Assembly: GCA_902801375.1 (NCBI GenBank) | Contig: CADCIB010000006.1 | Location: 1-64,000 of the forward strand | Length of the DNA stretch: 64,000 bases | From: an uncultured Prevotellaceae bacterium | Lineage (GTDB): Bacteria; Bacteroidota; Bacteroidia; Bacteroidales; Bacteroidaceae | Direction of reading: 5' to 3' | Part shown: piece after piece, positions 8,238 through 17,357 of the stretch | Position numbering within the stretch: position 1 is the first letter of the stretch | Layout of the letters: each line of letters begins with the position of its first letter | Position numbers and translations under genes: made by a program | Notes under the pieces: model-generated | Database searches by the model: none | What the model was told of the DNA's origin: nothing | Seen by the model: only the letters and a program-made list of their open reading frames with translations

Positions 8238-10916
8238 TTAGAACTCTTGTCCCAAGACGAAGTGGAAATTGCTGCCACCGCGCGTCATCTTGCTGCCATT
8301 GTAGTCGTATACCTTGTCGAAGCCATAGGCCCAGTCGATACCCATCAGACCCACCATGGGGAGGAAGATGCGCACGCCCAGTCCTGCGGAGCGTTTCAGG
8401 TCGAAGGGGTTGAAGTTCTTGGTGTTCACCCAAGCGTTACCGGCCTCTGCAAATCCCAAACCGTAGATGGTGGTGTTGCCCAGCATGAACGGGTAGCGGA
8501 GCTCCAAGGTCAGTCGGTCGTAGGCGTAAGCGTTGCTTGAGGGATTGTAGATGCTGTTGTTGCCATAGTAGGCATTCTGCGAGATGGAGCCGTTTTCATA
8601 GCCACGCAGGCCGACGGTCTCTTCAGCAAAACCTGTGGAATAGCCGCTCATGCCGTCGCCACCGACATAGAATGTCTCGAAGGGCGACTTCTTGTATTTG
8701 TTGTAGGAACCGATGATGCCGAGCTCCACGCGCGTCATGAGCACCAAGCACTTAGCGCCATTGGTCAGAGCGGTATAGGTGCGGCTCTTGAACTTCCACT
8801 TGTGATATTCTATCCAGCGATACTTCTTCTGTTGCTGTTCGGTATAGTCGGATGCCTTGCTGTCTATGGCCAGGTTCTTATAGTCTTTGCCGTCCCAAAG
8901 CGACCATGGCGGTGTGAGGGATACCGATGCCATGAACTCAGAGCCACGGCGTGGGAACAACTGGTTGTCGGTAGAGGTACGCGACAAGGTGATGCCCAAG
9001 TTCAGGTTGTTCATGTTACCGTTGCTGATCAGGCCGTAGTAGTTCCAGTTGCGCAGCATGTAGCGCGAGTAGCCCAGCTCCAGTCCCAGCGAGAAATAGT
9101 CGTCGGGCCAGCGCAGACGCTTGCCCCAACCCAGACTGGCTCCGAACACGCGAATGTTCTTGTCGGGGTCGTAGAAGTTCTCGTAGTTGTTGTAGCCGTA
9201 ACCGTATCCGTAGTTGCCATAGCCGTACATGTAGTTGTACATGTTGTTCATGTAGGCTTGGTTATAGTAGTTGCTGGAGATGTCGCTCATCTTCGAATAG
9301 TAGGCACCCACCGTGAACTGGATAGGACGTTTTCCGCCGAACCATCCTGTCTGATAGCTGATGTTGCCTGATGTGTAGTAGCGGCCGTTGGTCTGCAGGC
9401 CGATGGACATTACCTCACCATCGCCGATGGGCATGATGCCACGGTGTTCCTTGTTTTTGTTGAAGAGGTTGGCCATGGAGAAGTTGTTGAGCTTCAGTCC
9501 TACACGTGCAATGACGCCAGTCTGTCCCCATCCCAGCGAGAGTTCTATCTGGTCGTTCGACTTGGGCACGAGGTTCCAGTCGATGTCTACCGTTCCGTCC
9601 TCATAGTTAGGTTTGGGCTCGGGTATCACCTTTTCCGGATCGAAGTGGCCCATGGATGCGAGTTCGCGCTGTGAACGTTGCAGTGCCTCTTTGGAGAAAA
9701 GGTCGCCTGGCTTTGTACGCAGCTCGCGGCGGATGACGTTCTCGTAGAGGCGGTCGTTACCGTTGATGCGTACGTGGCTGATGTGAGCCTGCGGACCTTC
9801 CTGGATGCGCATCTCGAGGTCGATGCTGTCGCCCACGATGTTCACCTCTGTTGGTTGCAGGTTGTAGAACAGGTAGCCGTTGTTCCAATACATATTGCCC
9901 ACGGCATCTTCATCCTGCGACAAGCGTTTCTCCATCAGCTTCTGGTTGTAGACATCACCCTTGTTCATGCCCAGCACGCGGCTCAGCTGGTCGGTAGGGT
10001 ACACGGTGTTGCCCACCCACGAGATGTCGCGAAGGTAATACTTCGTGCCTTCGTTCACTTTGATGTAAATGCTGACATGCTTGTCGTCGACATTCCATAC
10101 GCTGTCTTCCAGGATGGTGGCGTCTCGATAGCCGTATTCGTTGTATTTGTCGATAAGCTTCTGCTTGTCTTCCTTCCAACGTTCCGGGGTGAACTTCTTG
10201 GCTTTGAGGAAAGTGGAGAGCTTGCCGGCCTCGTGCGTTTTCGACAAGGCGCCCTTCTTGAACAGTCCGCCTTTGATTTTCGAGTCCTTCAGTGCTTGGT
10301 TTCCCTCGATGATAATCTGGCGCACTTTCATCTTCTGCTTTTTGTCGATGTCGATGTCGAGTATTACCTGATTCTTGCCAGCGACGTCTTCGCGTTGGTT
10401 GATGGTGATTTCAGCGTTTTTGAATCCTTTGTCATCGAAGTATTTCTTGGCAAGGATCTTTGCGCGGTCAATCATGTTAGGTGTAATCTGGCTACCCTTG
10501 AGCAGACCCAATTTAGCCTCCATGTCTTCGCGCTCCGACTTCTTCAGTCCTGTATAGTTAATAGTGGATACGCGCGGACGCGAGGCCAAGTAGATGTGCA
10601 GGTATATCTTGTCGCCGATGAGTGAGTCGGCGGCGATAGACACTTTCGAGAAGAGTCCGTGTTTCCAATAGCGTTTGACGGCATCGGTGATTTCGTTGCC
10701 GGGGACACTGATCTGTTGGCCTACGGTCAGTCCTGAGATACCGGCCAGCACATAGTCCTCATAGCCATCCACGCCACTGACGTTGATGCCAGCCACCGTG
10801 CAAGTGCGGGGTGTTCCGGCATATGAGATGTCAGGGTTCACGATTTTTTCCTGAGCCTGTGAAGCGGTGGCAAAGGCCAGAAGTGCGTATATTGTGAAAG
10901 CTTTTAATCTTTTCAT
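8238..10916 (-). CDS. bamA: Outer-membrane assembly factor BamA
   Basis: 892 residues. Signal peptide (MKRLKAFTIYALLAFATASQAQ), five POTRA repeats (to about residue 430), then a 16-strand barrel ending in the aromatic HFVLGQEF. It inserts beta-barrel proteins into the outer membrane and would receive clients from the three OmpH proteins encoded next to it. Odd point: a Tyr/Gly/Asn-rich stretch at about residues 553-585 (NNMYNYMYGYGNYGYGYGYN), coded by near-repeats at 9165-9260, lies in what should be an extracellular barrel loop. It is longer than I would expect. Gene order uppS-bamA-ompH is common in Bacteroidetes. Confidence 0.96.
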   Translation of the reverse strand: MKRLKAFTIYALLAFATASQAQEKIVNPDISYAGTPRTCTVAGINVSGVDGYEDYVLAGISGLTVGQQISVPGNEITDAVKRYWKHGLFSKVSIAADSLIGDKIYLHIYLASRPRVSTINYTGLKKSEREDMEAKLGLLKGSQITPNMIDRAKILAKKYFDDKGFKNAEITINQREDVAGKNQVILDIDIDKKQKMKVRQIIIEGNQALKDSKIKGGLFKKGALSKTHEAGKLSTFLKAKKFTPERWKEDKQKLIDKYNEYGYRDATILEDSVWNVDDKHVSIYIKVNEGTKYYLRDISWVGNTVYPTDQLSRVLGMNKGDVYNQKLMEKRLSQDEDAVGNMYWNNGYLFYNLQPTEVNIVGDSIDLEMRIQEGPQAHISHVRINGNDRLYENVIRRELRTKPGDLFSKEALQRSQRELASMGHFDPEKVIPEPKPNYEDGTVDIDWNLVPKSNDQIELSLGWGQTGVIARVGLKLNNFSMANLFNKNKEHRGIMPIGDGEVMSIGLQTNGRYYTSGNISYQTGWFGGKRPIQFTVGAYYSKMSDISSNYYNQAYMNNMYNYMYGYGNYGYGYGYNNYENFYDPDKNIRVFGASLGWGKRLRWPDDYFSLGLELGYSRYMLRNWNYYGLISNGNMNNLNLGITLSRTSTDNQLFPRRGSEFMASVSLTPPWSLWDGKDYKNLAIDSKASDYTEQQQKKYRWIEYHKWKFKSRTYTALTNGAKCLVLMTRVELGIIGSYNKYKKSPFETFYVGGDGMSGYSTGFAEETVGLRGYENGSISQNAYYGNNSIYNPSSNAYAYDRLTLELRYPFMLGNTTIYGLGFAEAGNAWVNTKNFNPFDLKRSAGLGVRIFLPMVGLMGIDWAYGFDKVYDYNGSKMTRGGSNFHFVLGQEF

Positions 10917-10972
10917 TCTTCAGTTTTTACGATTTGGGGAATGAAGGGGTTTGTTTTGGCTTTTTGTTCGTA

Positions 10973-11716
10973 TTATCCTTTTACCCTGAGTTCCTGCTCT
11001 ATCTGGGCTTCAGTCTTGCCAAAGCGGCGCTGGCGGTTCTGATAGCTCTCGATGGCTTTGTGCAGACACGCCTCGTCGAAGTCGGGCCAGTAGGTGTCGC
11101 AAAAGTACAGTTCTGAGTAGGCTATCTGCCAAAGCAGGTAGTTGCTGATGCGCAACTCACCACCCGTCCTGATCAGCAGGTCTGGGTCGGGCATATGGGC
11201 CGTTTCCAGATAGTTGTTGATGAGGTCTTCATTGATGTCTTCGCGTTGGATGACTCCCTTTTGTGCGTCGGCCACAATGTTCTTGACAGCTTTGGTGAGT
11301 TCCCATTTCGAAGAATAGCTCAGGGCGATGACCAGAGTCATAGAGTCGTTGTTGGCAGTATGCTCGATGGTCTCTTCTATTTTTTCCCTTACGTTTTTCG
11401 GAACGCGTTCCATGTCGCCGATGACCTGCAGTCGCACATTATTCTTCATGAAGATTTCCTCTTCCAGCGAGGTCATGAGCAATCCCATGAGGGCTTGAAC
11501 TTCTTCGATAGGCCTGTTCCAGTTTTCTGTGGAGAAGGTGTAGAGGGTGAGCCATTTCACGCCGAGACGTGTGCACTCCGACGTAATCTTATGCACCGAT
11601 TCCACTCCTGCCTGATGGCCGAAGCTGCGCTCCTTTCCTCTCTCTGTGGCCCAGCGTCCGTTGCCGTCCATGATGATGGCAATGTGCTTCGGGATTCTGT
11701 CTGGTTCGTAATTCAT
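10973..11716 (-). CDS. uppS: Isoprenyl transferase (undecaprenyl diphosphate synthase)
   Basis: 247 residues. Cis-prenyltransferase motifs are all present: [12 protein letters not shown] (with the catalytic Asp), [20 protein letters not shown], and near the end [27 protein letters not shown]. It makes the C55 lipid carrier for peptidoglycan and surface glycans. It is followed 56 bases later by bamA and preceded 33 bases upstream by the DUF6089 gene, all minus strand. Confidence 0.97.
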   Translation of the reverse strand: MNYEPDRIPKHIAIIMDGNGRWATERGKERSFGHQAGVESVHKITSECTRLGVKWLTLYTFSTENWNRPIEEVQALMGLLMTSLEEEIFMKNNVRLQVIGDMERVPKNVREKIEETIEHTANNDSMTLVIALSYSSKWELTKAVKNIVADAQKGVIQREDINEDLINNYLETAHMPDPDLLIRTGGELRISNYLLWQIAYSELYFCDTYWPDFDEACLHKAIESYQNRQRRFGKTEAQIEQELRVKG

Positions 11717-11749
11717 ATTGTGTAGTATTCAATGTTCTATATTCGATGC

Positions 11750-12436
11750 TCACTCGTCTTCGTTGTGGCACGTGCGGCATTTTGCCAAGAAACTGTAGGT
11801 GAACGTCAGTTGGAAAGCCGAATAGCAATCCTTGTTCTTGAAGGCGCCCGTGCTGACGATTCGGTAGGGGTCCTCTACCCCATCGAGTTTGTCGCTGGTG
11901 GTGAAATGGATGCCCCACTCCACCCCGATGTTCAGTCGTGGTGCCACTTTGTATTTCACACCGGCACCCAATTGCAGGTTGGTGGCCAGTACGGTTCCCG
12001 TGGTGTTGGTGTATGTGCCGCCCAGTCCGCCGAAAATAAACGGTGTCAGTGGTTTCGCTCCGCGGTAGTCTCGTCCGGTTCCGTAGGGCCAGAAGTTATA
12101 CTCGTAGCGTAAGGACAGGTCGACGAGTGGGTTGCTGAACGAGTACGAATGGTCTTGGTATTCAGGATACCAGGTTTCCATGCCTGAAGTGCTTCCCTTC
12201 AATTGGCCGTACGATAGGGTAGCCGTCACGTCCATATAAGGGTTGATGACCCGTCGTAGAAGCAGTGTACCCATGGGCTGGATGCTGCCCGTGATGCTGC
12301 TGTTGAAATCGCCCAGATACGATACCAGTCCGATGCCGCCGCCCACTTCAAAGCGGTATTCCTCATCGGCTTGTGCCATTACCTGGGTAGTGGCAGCCAT
12401 GAGGAGCGTTGCGATGACTATAGTTTTGCGTAGCAT
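11750..12436 (-). CDS. DUF6089 family outer-membrane beta-barrel protein
   Basis: 228 residues. Signal peptide MLRKTIVIATLLMAATTQVMAQ, then EYRFEVGGGIGLVSYLGDFNSS and alternating aromatic/polar strands of a small porin-like barrel (LLRRVINPYMDVTATLSYGQ, LSLRYEYNFWPYG). This family in Bacteroidales usually sits just upstream of uppS-bamA, as here. No enzymatic residues are visible. It is probably an outer-membrane structural protein; the exact role is unknown. The protein ends in a charged tail with KCRTCHNED, two Cys close together, after the last predicted strand. Confidence 0.85.
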   Translation of the reverse strand: MLRKTIVIATLLMAATTQVMAQADEEYRFEVGGGIGLVSYLGDFNSSITGSIQPMGTLLLRRVINPYMDVTATLSYGQLKGSTSGMETWYPEYQDHSYSFSNPLVDLSLRYEYNFWPYGTGRDYRGAKPLTPFIFGGLGGTYTNTTGTVLATNLQLGAGVKYKVAPRLNIGVEWGIHFTTSDKLDGVEDPYRIVSTGAFKNKDCYSAFQLTFTYSFLAKCRTCHNEDE

Positions 12437-12504
12437 GCTGTTTGTGGGTTTGGTGATGCGTGTGGGCAGTATGATTGATGCTTGTTAGCGTTGTCTTGTG
12501 CGGC

Positions 12505-13605
12505 TCATTGGCGGGTGAACACTGTCTGCTGATTGTCCCATCCGAGGCGGTTTACGCGTCCGCGCCATACTGCATTGTCGTCGGTGGTAATCCACAGATA
12601 GTTGTTCTGGTCTACTTCCATCGTGACACGCTCTGAGGCTGTCATTCCCTCGGGAAGCGTGTAGTTCTCGTCAACTTTCCAGGTGATGCCTCCGTCGCGA
12701 CTTACGTAGAGATTGCTCAGTGTGCCGTCAGGTTGGATGCCCAAAGCGAGAATGCGCTCGTCATAATAGACGGTGGTCAGACTCTTCAGTCTGGGTAGCG
12801 GATAGCGCACCCCCGTGGTGTTATGATAGATCCATGAGTGAGGATGGGTGGTGGCACCCGTTTCCATGATTTTGCTCCATACCACGGCCAATGTGTCGTC
12901 GGGATAGTCGACGAGGCTGCGGTTGCCCACAACCACAATCTGCTCCACATCGCTATTGGTGCGCAGGGGGAAATGGGTCACGGTGATATCTTCCGTTGGC
13001 AATAGGGAGGCGTCGCTGTCCAGTTCCTCACCTTCCCACGATGGAATTTCCATACGTTCAATGAGTGGGGCCTGCTGCATGGCGGCCAGTCCTTCCTCAG
13101 CCGTGAACTGTTTCCACACCATATCGTTGGCTATTTCTTGGTGGGCGTTCACATGCACCTCATACGAGCGGAAGTATCTGCCACTTTGCGAAGTGACATA
13201 GAAGGTACGCGGCACCGAGAAGTCGATGGAGTCGCTGCTGGTGTAGTACATGATGGAGTCGTTCTGCGGGTGCTTGATCACCAGCGTACCGGCATTCTTG
13301 GTCGTGATGGAGCACAACACTTTTGTCACATCGGTGCCATAGGGAAGCGAGTCGGGATTGAAAATCTTTCGTTGCTCCTGGTCGATGTAGAACTTATAGT
13401 TGCTGCCAGTGACATTGGTAGTGACGATGCTGTCGCGTCCGTCTTTGGTGAGCAGATGGCGGTAGCATTTAAGCGTTCCGAGCGAGAAACTCGTAATGGC
13501 TGTGTCGTCGTAATAAGTGTATTCCTCGTCTTCGTTGCCCAAGCAGGAACTGCAGAGTATGCCAGCGGCAAGCAGCAGCGTGAGGGGCATCCATATTCTC
13601 TTCAT
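12505..13605 (-). CDS. DUF6242 family lipoprotein
   Basis: 366 residues. The N-terminus MKRIWMPLTLLLAAGILCSSC carries a lipobox ending at Cys21, so it is a lipoprotein. The first half has a beta-rich module (TAITSFSLGTLKCYRHLLTKDGRDS), and the second half repeats short hydrophobic strands with GITWKVDENYTLPEG and LWITTDDNAVWRG, suggesting a sialidase- or BNR-like propeller. Function is not known. It is the first gene of the minus-strand envelope run, 68 bases before the DUF6089 gene. A promoter about 300 bases upstream (13908-13940) points at it. Confidence 0.8.
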   Translation of the reverse strand: MKRIWMPLTLLLAAGILCSSCLGNEDEEYTYYDDTAITSFSLGTLKCYRHLLTKDGRDSIVTTNVTGSNYKFYIDQEQRKIFNPDSLPYGTDVTKVLCSITTKNAGTLVIKHPQNDSIMYYTSSDSIDFSVPRTFYVTSQSGRYFRSYEVHVNAHQEIANDMVWKQFTAEEGLAAMQQAPLIERMEIPSWEGEELDSDASLLPTEDITVTHFPLRTNSDVEQIVVVGNRSLVDYPDDTLAVVWSKIMETGATTHPHSWIYHNTTGVRYPLPRLKSLTTVYYDERILALGIQPDGTLSNLYVSRDGGITWKVDENYTLPEGMTASERVTMEVDQNNYLWITTDDNAVWRGRVNRLGWDNQQTVFTRQ

Positions 13606-13619
13606 TGATTCGAATGATT

Positions 13620-14040
13620 ATTTTTTAGCTTGCAAATTTAAGCAGAAATCCGCAAATAGTTCTTCTTTTTCAATTTTTATTATGTAAATTATTGATTATA
13701 AGCCTATTTTTTAAGTTCTGTTTAGACTTCTTTCTTGCAGTAGCTGCTATTCTGTCTACTTTTGAAAGGGCACAAAAAAAGAAGGACGATATGAATCACT
13801 CACTTCGGCCTCCTGAAAAATTAATAACATAATCTTTACCTTAAATCTATCAAACTACTAACCTATGAAAACTTTCTTATGAGAACAGTGTTCTCTCGAA
13901 CACGGTGCAAAGGTACGGGTTTTCAGTCAATTACACCAAATAATTGACAGTGTTTTTTGATTTTTGTCCTATTTTTTTGATATAAATCAATTGCTTCTTG
14001 GTTAAGAAATGCATTTAAAAGGTTCGAAAAACTATTGAAT
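13620..14040. other. Intergenic region: possible small RNA or long leader on the minus strand
   Basis: No protein gene seen. On the minus strand a good promoter (13940-13908) would start transcription near 13900. About 125 bases on, a run of seven T (plus-strand A7 near 13774-13780) follows a weak stem. That fits either a roughly 125-nt small RNA or a 300-nt leader of the DUF6242 gene. A perfect 7-bp palindrome, GAGAACA-G-TGTTCTC (13881-13895), lies at the expected start of the transcript. Confidence 0.3.
13908..13940 (-). promoter_or_regulatory. Minus-strand promoter facing the DUF6242 gene
   Basis: Read on the minus strand: TTTG (13940-13937), 21 bases, TACCTTTG (13915-13908). Confidence 0.6.
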
Positions 14041-14042
14041 TG

Positions 14043-14074
14043 TTTGTAAGTATGCCAAAAAAACACTACTTTTG
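14043..14074 (+). promoter_or_regulatory. Promoter of the cbiJ-cbiD fusion gene
   Basis: TTTG (14043-14046), 20 bases, TACTTTTG (14067-14074); the start codon follows 20 bases later, so the leader is very short and holds no room for a cobalamin riboswitch. Confidence 0.7.
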
Positions 14075-14094
14075 CAGACCCAGAAAGATAGCTT

Positions 14095-15864
14095 ATGATA
14101 CTAGTTTTCGGAGGAACAACAGAAGGCCGCATGGCTGTAGAGGTGCTCGAAGAAGGTGGCTCTTCCTATTTTTATTCCACGCGCGATAGTCGACAGGAAG
14201 TGAAACTGACGCATGGCATTCGCCTGACGGGTGGAAAAGATACGGGGGAAATCGTAGCTTTTTGTCGTGAGCATGGGGTGCGTTTACTGGTGGATGCTGC
14301 CCATCCTTTTGCCGTGGAGGTTCACCAGAACATTTGCGAGGCGGCACGACAATTGCAATTGCCTGTGATCCGTTATGAGCGAATTTACGAAGAGCATACC
14401 GATGGCATTATGTGGTGCGACGATTATGACGACGCTATCCGCAGGTTGGAAGACCACGGCGTAGACAAGCTCTTGGCACTGACTGGCGTACAAACCATGG
14501 GGAAACTGCTTCCGTATTGGCAGAACCACGAGTGTTGGTTCCGCATTCTCGACCGCGATGCGTCGCGTAAGATGGCTGGGCAGTATGCCGGTTTTCCTGA
14601 AGACCATCTGGTTTATTACGAGCATGAAGACACGCATGAGCTGATAGGGCGATTGCATCCTCAGGCCATCTTGACAAAAGAGAGTGGAAGAAGTGGTGGT
14701 TTCCTGGAAAAGGAACAAGCAGCACGCATGCACCGTGTGCCGCTCTTTGCCATCCGACGCCCCCCCTACCCTGCTTATAATCTGTTGTCAACGGTCGATG
14801 GCCCCAATGGCTTGCGCCGTGAGGTGGAAAGGCTTCTCCCCTCATTCTATCCCTTGCACAGCGGATTGACAACTGGCACGTGTGCCACGGCAGCAGCAAT
14901 TGCTGCAACGTTGTTGTTGAATGAAGGCCGAAAAGAGCTGCCCCAAGAAGTGTCTGTTGTCTTGCCAAATGGCGAAACCATTCATGTTCCTGTGCAGTAT
15001 GGCGACGGCTATGCCTCTTGTTTCAAGGATGCTGGCGACGACCCCGATGTGACCAATGGCATCGAGATCAGGGCAAGTGTTGAGCCGAGCGATCACTTCC
15101 AAATTGTTGGCGGCGATGGCGTAGGTCGATTCACGCTTCCGGGTTTCGACTTTCCTCCCGGAGAACCGGCTATCAATAAGGGGCCGCGAGAGATGATGCG
15201 CAACAATATTAAAGAGAACGTAAGGGTGACCATCTCTGTGCCTCATGGCGAAGAAATCGCCCAGCATACGTTCAATCCGCGTCTTGGCATCGAGGGAGGT
15301 ATCAGTATCATCGGCGTATCGGGCATCGTGAAACCCTTTTCCGAAGAGGCCTTCATCGAGAGCATCCGCAAGTGTATGGTGGTGGCAAAGGCATCAGGTG
15401 CCGATCGTGTGGTCATCAATAGTGGTGCGAAGAGTGAGCGTTTCGTTCGCGCCCTCTATCCCACCCTACCCCGTCAGGCTTTTGTGGAGTATGGCAATTA
15501 TATCGGGGAAACTTTGAAGATGGCTGATGAGTTGGGCTTTGCCCACGTCACCCTTGGTGTGATGTTAGGAAAAGCCGTGAAGCTGGCGGCCGGACACCTT
15601 GACACACATAGCCGTCGGGCTACGATGGACAAGCAATTCATCCGACAGATGCTTTTAGAAGCAGGCTGTGATGTTGACATCAGCGACATCACTTTGGCCC
15701 GAGAGCTTTGGGAACGAATGTCTCCTCTGTCAATTGAAGCGTTTGCCAATGTGGTGATTCGCCATTGCGAACAACACTGTTGCCCGTTGTTGCCAAATGG
15801 TTCGCTCACTATTCTCCTCATCGACGATGAAGGGAGAATTTATCAATTAAGGAATAGAACGTAA
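14095..15864 (+). CDS. Fusion of cobalt-precorrin-6A reductase (CbiJ/CobK) and cobalt-precorrin-5B C1-methyltransferase (CbiD)
   Basis: 589 residues, two enzymes of anaerobic corrin ring synthesis joined. Residues 1 to about 250 are CbiJ/CobK: MILVFGGTTEGR nucleotide-binding start, LLVDAAHPFA, and ILTKESGRSGGFLEK near its end. From about 262 comes CbiD: SGLTTGTCATAAAIAA, CFKDAGDDPDVTNG, GVGRFTLPG and HTHSRRATMD-like DTHSRR. The two steps are close in the pathway (C1 methylation, then reduction). No other cobalamin genes are in the window, so the pathway must be completed elsewhere, or the gene is a leftover. Similar fusions are, to my knowledge, found in Bacteroidales. Confidence 0.93.
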   Translation: MILVFGGTTEGRMAVEVLEEGGSSYFYSTRDSRQEVKLTHGIRLTGGKDTGEIVAFCREHGVRLLVDAAHPFAVEVHQNICEAARQLQLPVIRYERIYEEHTDGIMWCDDYDDAIRRLEDHGVDKLLALTGVQTMGKLLPYWQNHECWFRILDRDASRKMAGQYAGFPEDHLVYYEHEDTHELIGRLHPQAILTKESGRSGGFLEKEQAARMHRVPLFAIRRPPYPAYNLLSTVDGPNGLRREVERLLPSFYPLHSGLTTGTCATAAAIAATLLLNEGRKELPQEVSVVLPNGETIHVPVQYGDGYASCFKDAGDDPDVTNGIEIRASVEPSDHFQIVGGDGVGRFTLPGFDFPPGEPAINKGPREMMRNNIKENVRVTISVPHGEEIAQHTFNPRLGIEGGISIIGVSGIVKPFSEEAFIESIRKCMVVAKASGADRVVINSGAKSERFVRALYPTLPRQAFVEYGNYIGETLKMADELGFAHVTLGVMLGKAVKLAAGHLDTHSRRATMDKQFIRQMLLEAGCDVDISDITLARELWERMSPLSIEAFANVVIRHCEQHCCPLLPNGSLTILLIDDEGRIYQLRNRT

Positions 15865-15916
15865 AAAAGTGAGGAGTCAGAAGTGTTGCGCAAACAACTT
15901 CTAACTCCTCACTTTT
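15865..15916. terminator. Bidirectional terminator between convergent genes (family-A repeat hairpin)
   Basis: A 20-bp stem with one mismatch: left arm 15865-15884, right arm 15897-15916, 12-base loop. Arms start AAAAGTGAGGAGT and end ACTCCTCACTTTT, giving a T-run in both directions. The arms carry the same C/T-rich sequence as the family-A interspersed repeat. Confidence 0.85.
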
Positions 15917-15928
15917 AGGTCAAAACTC

Positions 15929-17167
15929 TTAAGCCATTTCCTCGAAAGTCTTCTTGATAATGGCGATGGCCTCCTTGATTTCAGCCTCGTTGATGCAGAG
16001 TGGCGGGGCGAAGCGGATGATATCATCGTGGGTCGGCTTGGCCAGCAGTCCGTTCTCCTTCATCTTCAGGCAGATGTCCCAAGCGGTCTTGCCATTGATA
16101 GGCTTCGTCACGATGGCATTCAGCAGACCCTTACCGCGTACCTGTACGATGAACGGCGAGTTGATCTTCATCACTTCCTCGCGGAACACCTTACCCATGG
16201 CTTCAGCATTCTCAGTGAGATGCTCGTCGACAACCACCTTCAAAGCTTCCATTGCCACGCGGGCTGCCAAGGGGAATCCACCGAATGTAGAACCGTGCTC
16301 GCCGGGCAGGATGTTGAGCATGATGTCGTCGTCGGCTAAGCAAGCCGATACGGGCAGCACACCACCGCCGAGGGCCTTACCCAGGATTACGATGTCGGCG
16401 CGGATGCCTTCGTGCTGGTGGCAGAGCATCTTGCCTGTGCGGGCGATACCCGTCTGCACCTCGTCGGCAATGAAGAGCACGTTGTGCTTCTTGCAGAGGT
16501 CGTAGCACTTCTTCAGATAGCCATCATCAGGAACAAACACACCAGCCTCGCCCTGGATGGGTTCTGCAATGAAACCGCAGACTTCGTCGCCATACTTCTC
16601 GAGAGCCTCTTCAAGAGCTTTGGCATCGTTGTAGGGGATACGGATGAATCCGGGAGTCAGCGGACCGTAGTTGGCGTAAGAGCTGGGGTCGTTGCTCATG
16701 GTGATGACCGTCACGGTGCGTCCGTGGAAGTTGCCTTCGCAGCAGATAATCTTGATCTTGTCGTTGGGAATACCCTTCTTCACGGCACCCCAGCGGCGGG
16801 CCAGCTTCAGGGCGGTCTCCACACCCTCGGCACCTGTGTTCATGGGCAGTACGCGGTCGTAGCCGAAGAAGTCGTGCATGAACTTCTCATATTCGCAGAA
16901 TGGTTCGCTGTAGAAAGCGCGTGAAGTGAGGCAGAGCTTGTCGGCCTGGTCCTTCAAAGCCTTCACGATGCGCGGGTGGCAGTGACCCTGGTTCACGGCG
17001 GAGTAAGACGAAAGGAAGTCGAAATACTTCTTTCCCTCTACATCCCATACGTAGATGCCTTTACCTTCGTTCAGAACAACGGGCAGCGGATGATAGTTGT
17101 GTGCGCCATACTTCTCTTCCAGCTCCATGAGCTGCTGGCTCCTTGTCAGATTCTCTGTGTTTTGCAT
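15929..17167 (-). CDS. rocD: Ornithine-oxo-acid aminotransferase
   Basis: 412 residues, class III PLP aminotransferase. [40 protein letters not shown] (the PLP Asp) and [16 protein letters not shown] (the PLP Lys) are all seen. It moves the delta-amino group of ornithine to 2-oxoglutarate, giving glutamate semialdehyde, linking arginine/ornithine and proline. Length fits RocD, and the lack of arginine-synthesis neighbours argues against ArgD. It is a stand-alone gene with its own promoter. Confidence 0.93.
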   Translation of the reverse strand: MQNTENLTRSQQLMELEEKYGAHNYHPLPVVLNEGKGIYVWDVEGKKYFDFLSSYSAVNQGHCHPRIVKALKDQADKLCLTSRAFYSEPFCEYEKFMHDFFGYDRVLPMNTGAEGVETALKLARRWGAVKKGIPNDKIKIICCEGNFHGRTVTVITMSNDPSSYANYGPLTPGFIRIPYNDAKALEEALEKYGDEVCGFIAEPIQGEAGVFVPDDGYLKKCYDLCKKHNVLFIADEVQTGIARTGKMLCHQHEGIRADIVILGKALGGGVLPVSACLADDDIMLNILPGEHGSTFGGFPLAARVAMEALKVVVDEHLTENAEAMGKVFREEVMKINSPFIVQVRGKGLLNAIVTKPINGKTAWDICLKMKENGLLAKPTHDDIIRFAPPLCINEAEIKEAIAIIKKTFEEMA

Positions 17168-17231
17168 GTCTCAAGTTTTTTAAATTGTTGTTATTGTTAG
17201 TGGATAATGTTCAATACTTTCAGAACGCGTG

Positions 17232-17261
17232 CAAAGTTAATACATTTCTTCGACATTCAAA
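17232..17261 (-). promoter_or_regulatory. Promoter of rocD
   Basis: Minus strand: TTTG (17261-17258), 18 bases, TAACTTTG (17239-17232), 65 bases before the start codon. Confidence 0.6.
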
Positions 17262-17357
17262 GAAAATATGAAAGAAAAATCATTAAATATTCAAAAATCC
17301 ATCATTTTTCTTTCAGCAATAGCTCTGCCGTTGTCTGCTCTTCTTTGCCTTTTGAGC

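Noticed and set aside
9678..10625. 315-residue open frame antisense to bamA
   Set aside because: Antisense shadow of the POTRA region.
15929..17167. Acetylornithine aminotransferase (argD)
   Set aside because: Length and motifs fit ornithine aminotransferase better and no arginine genes are near; not fully excluded.
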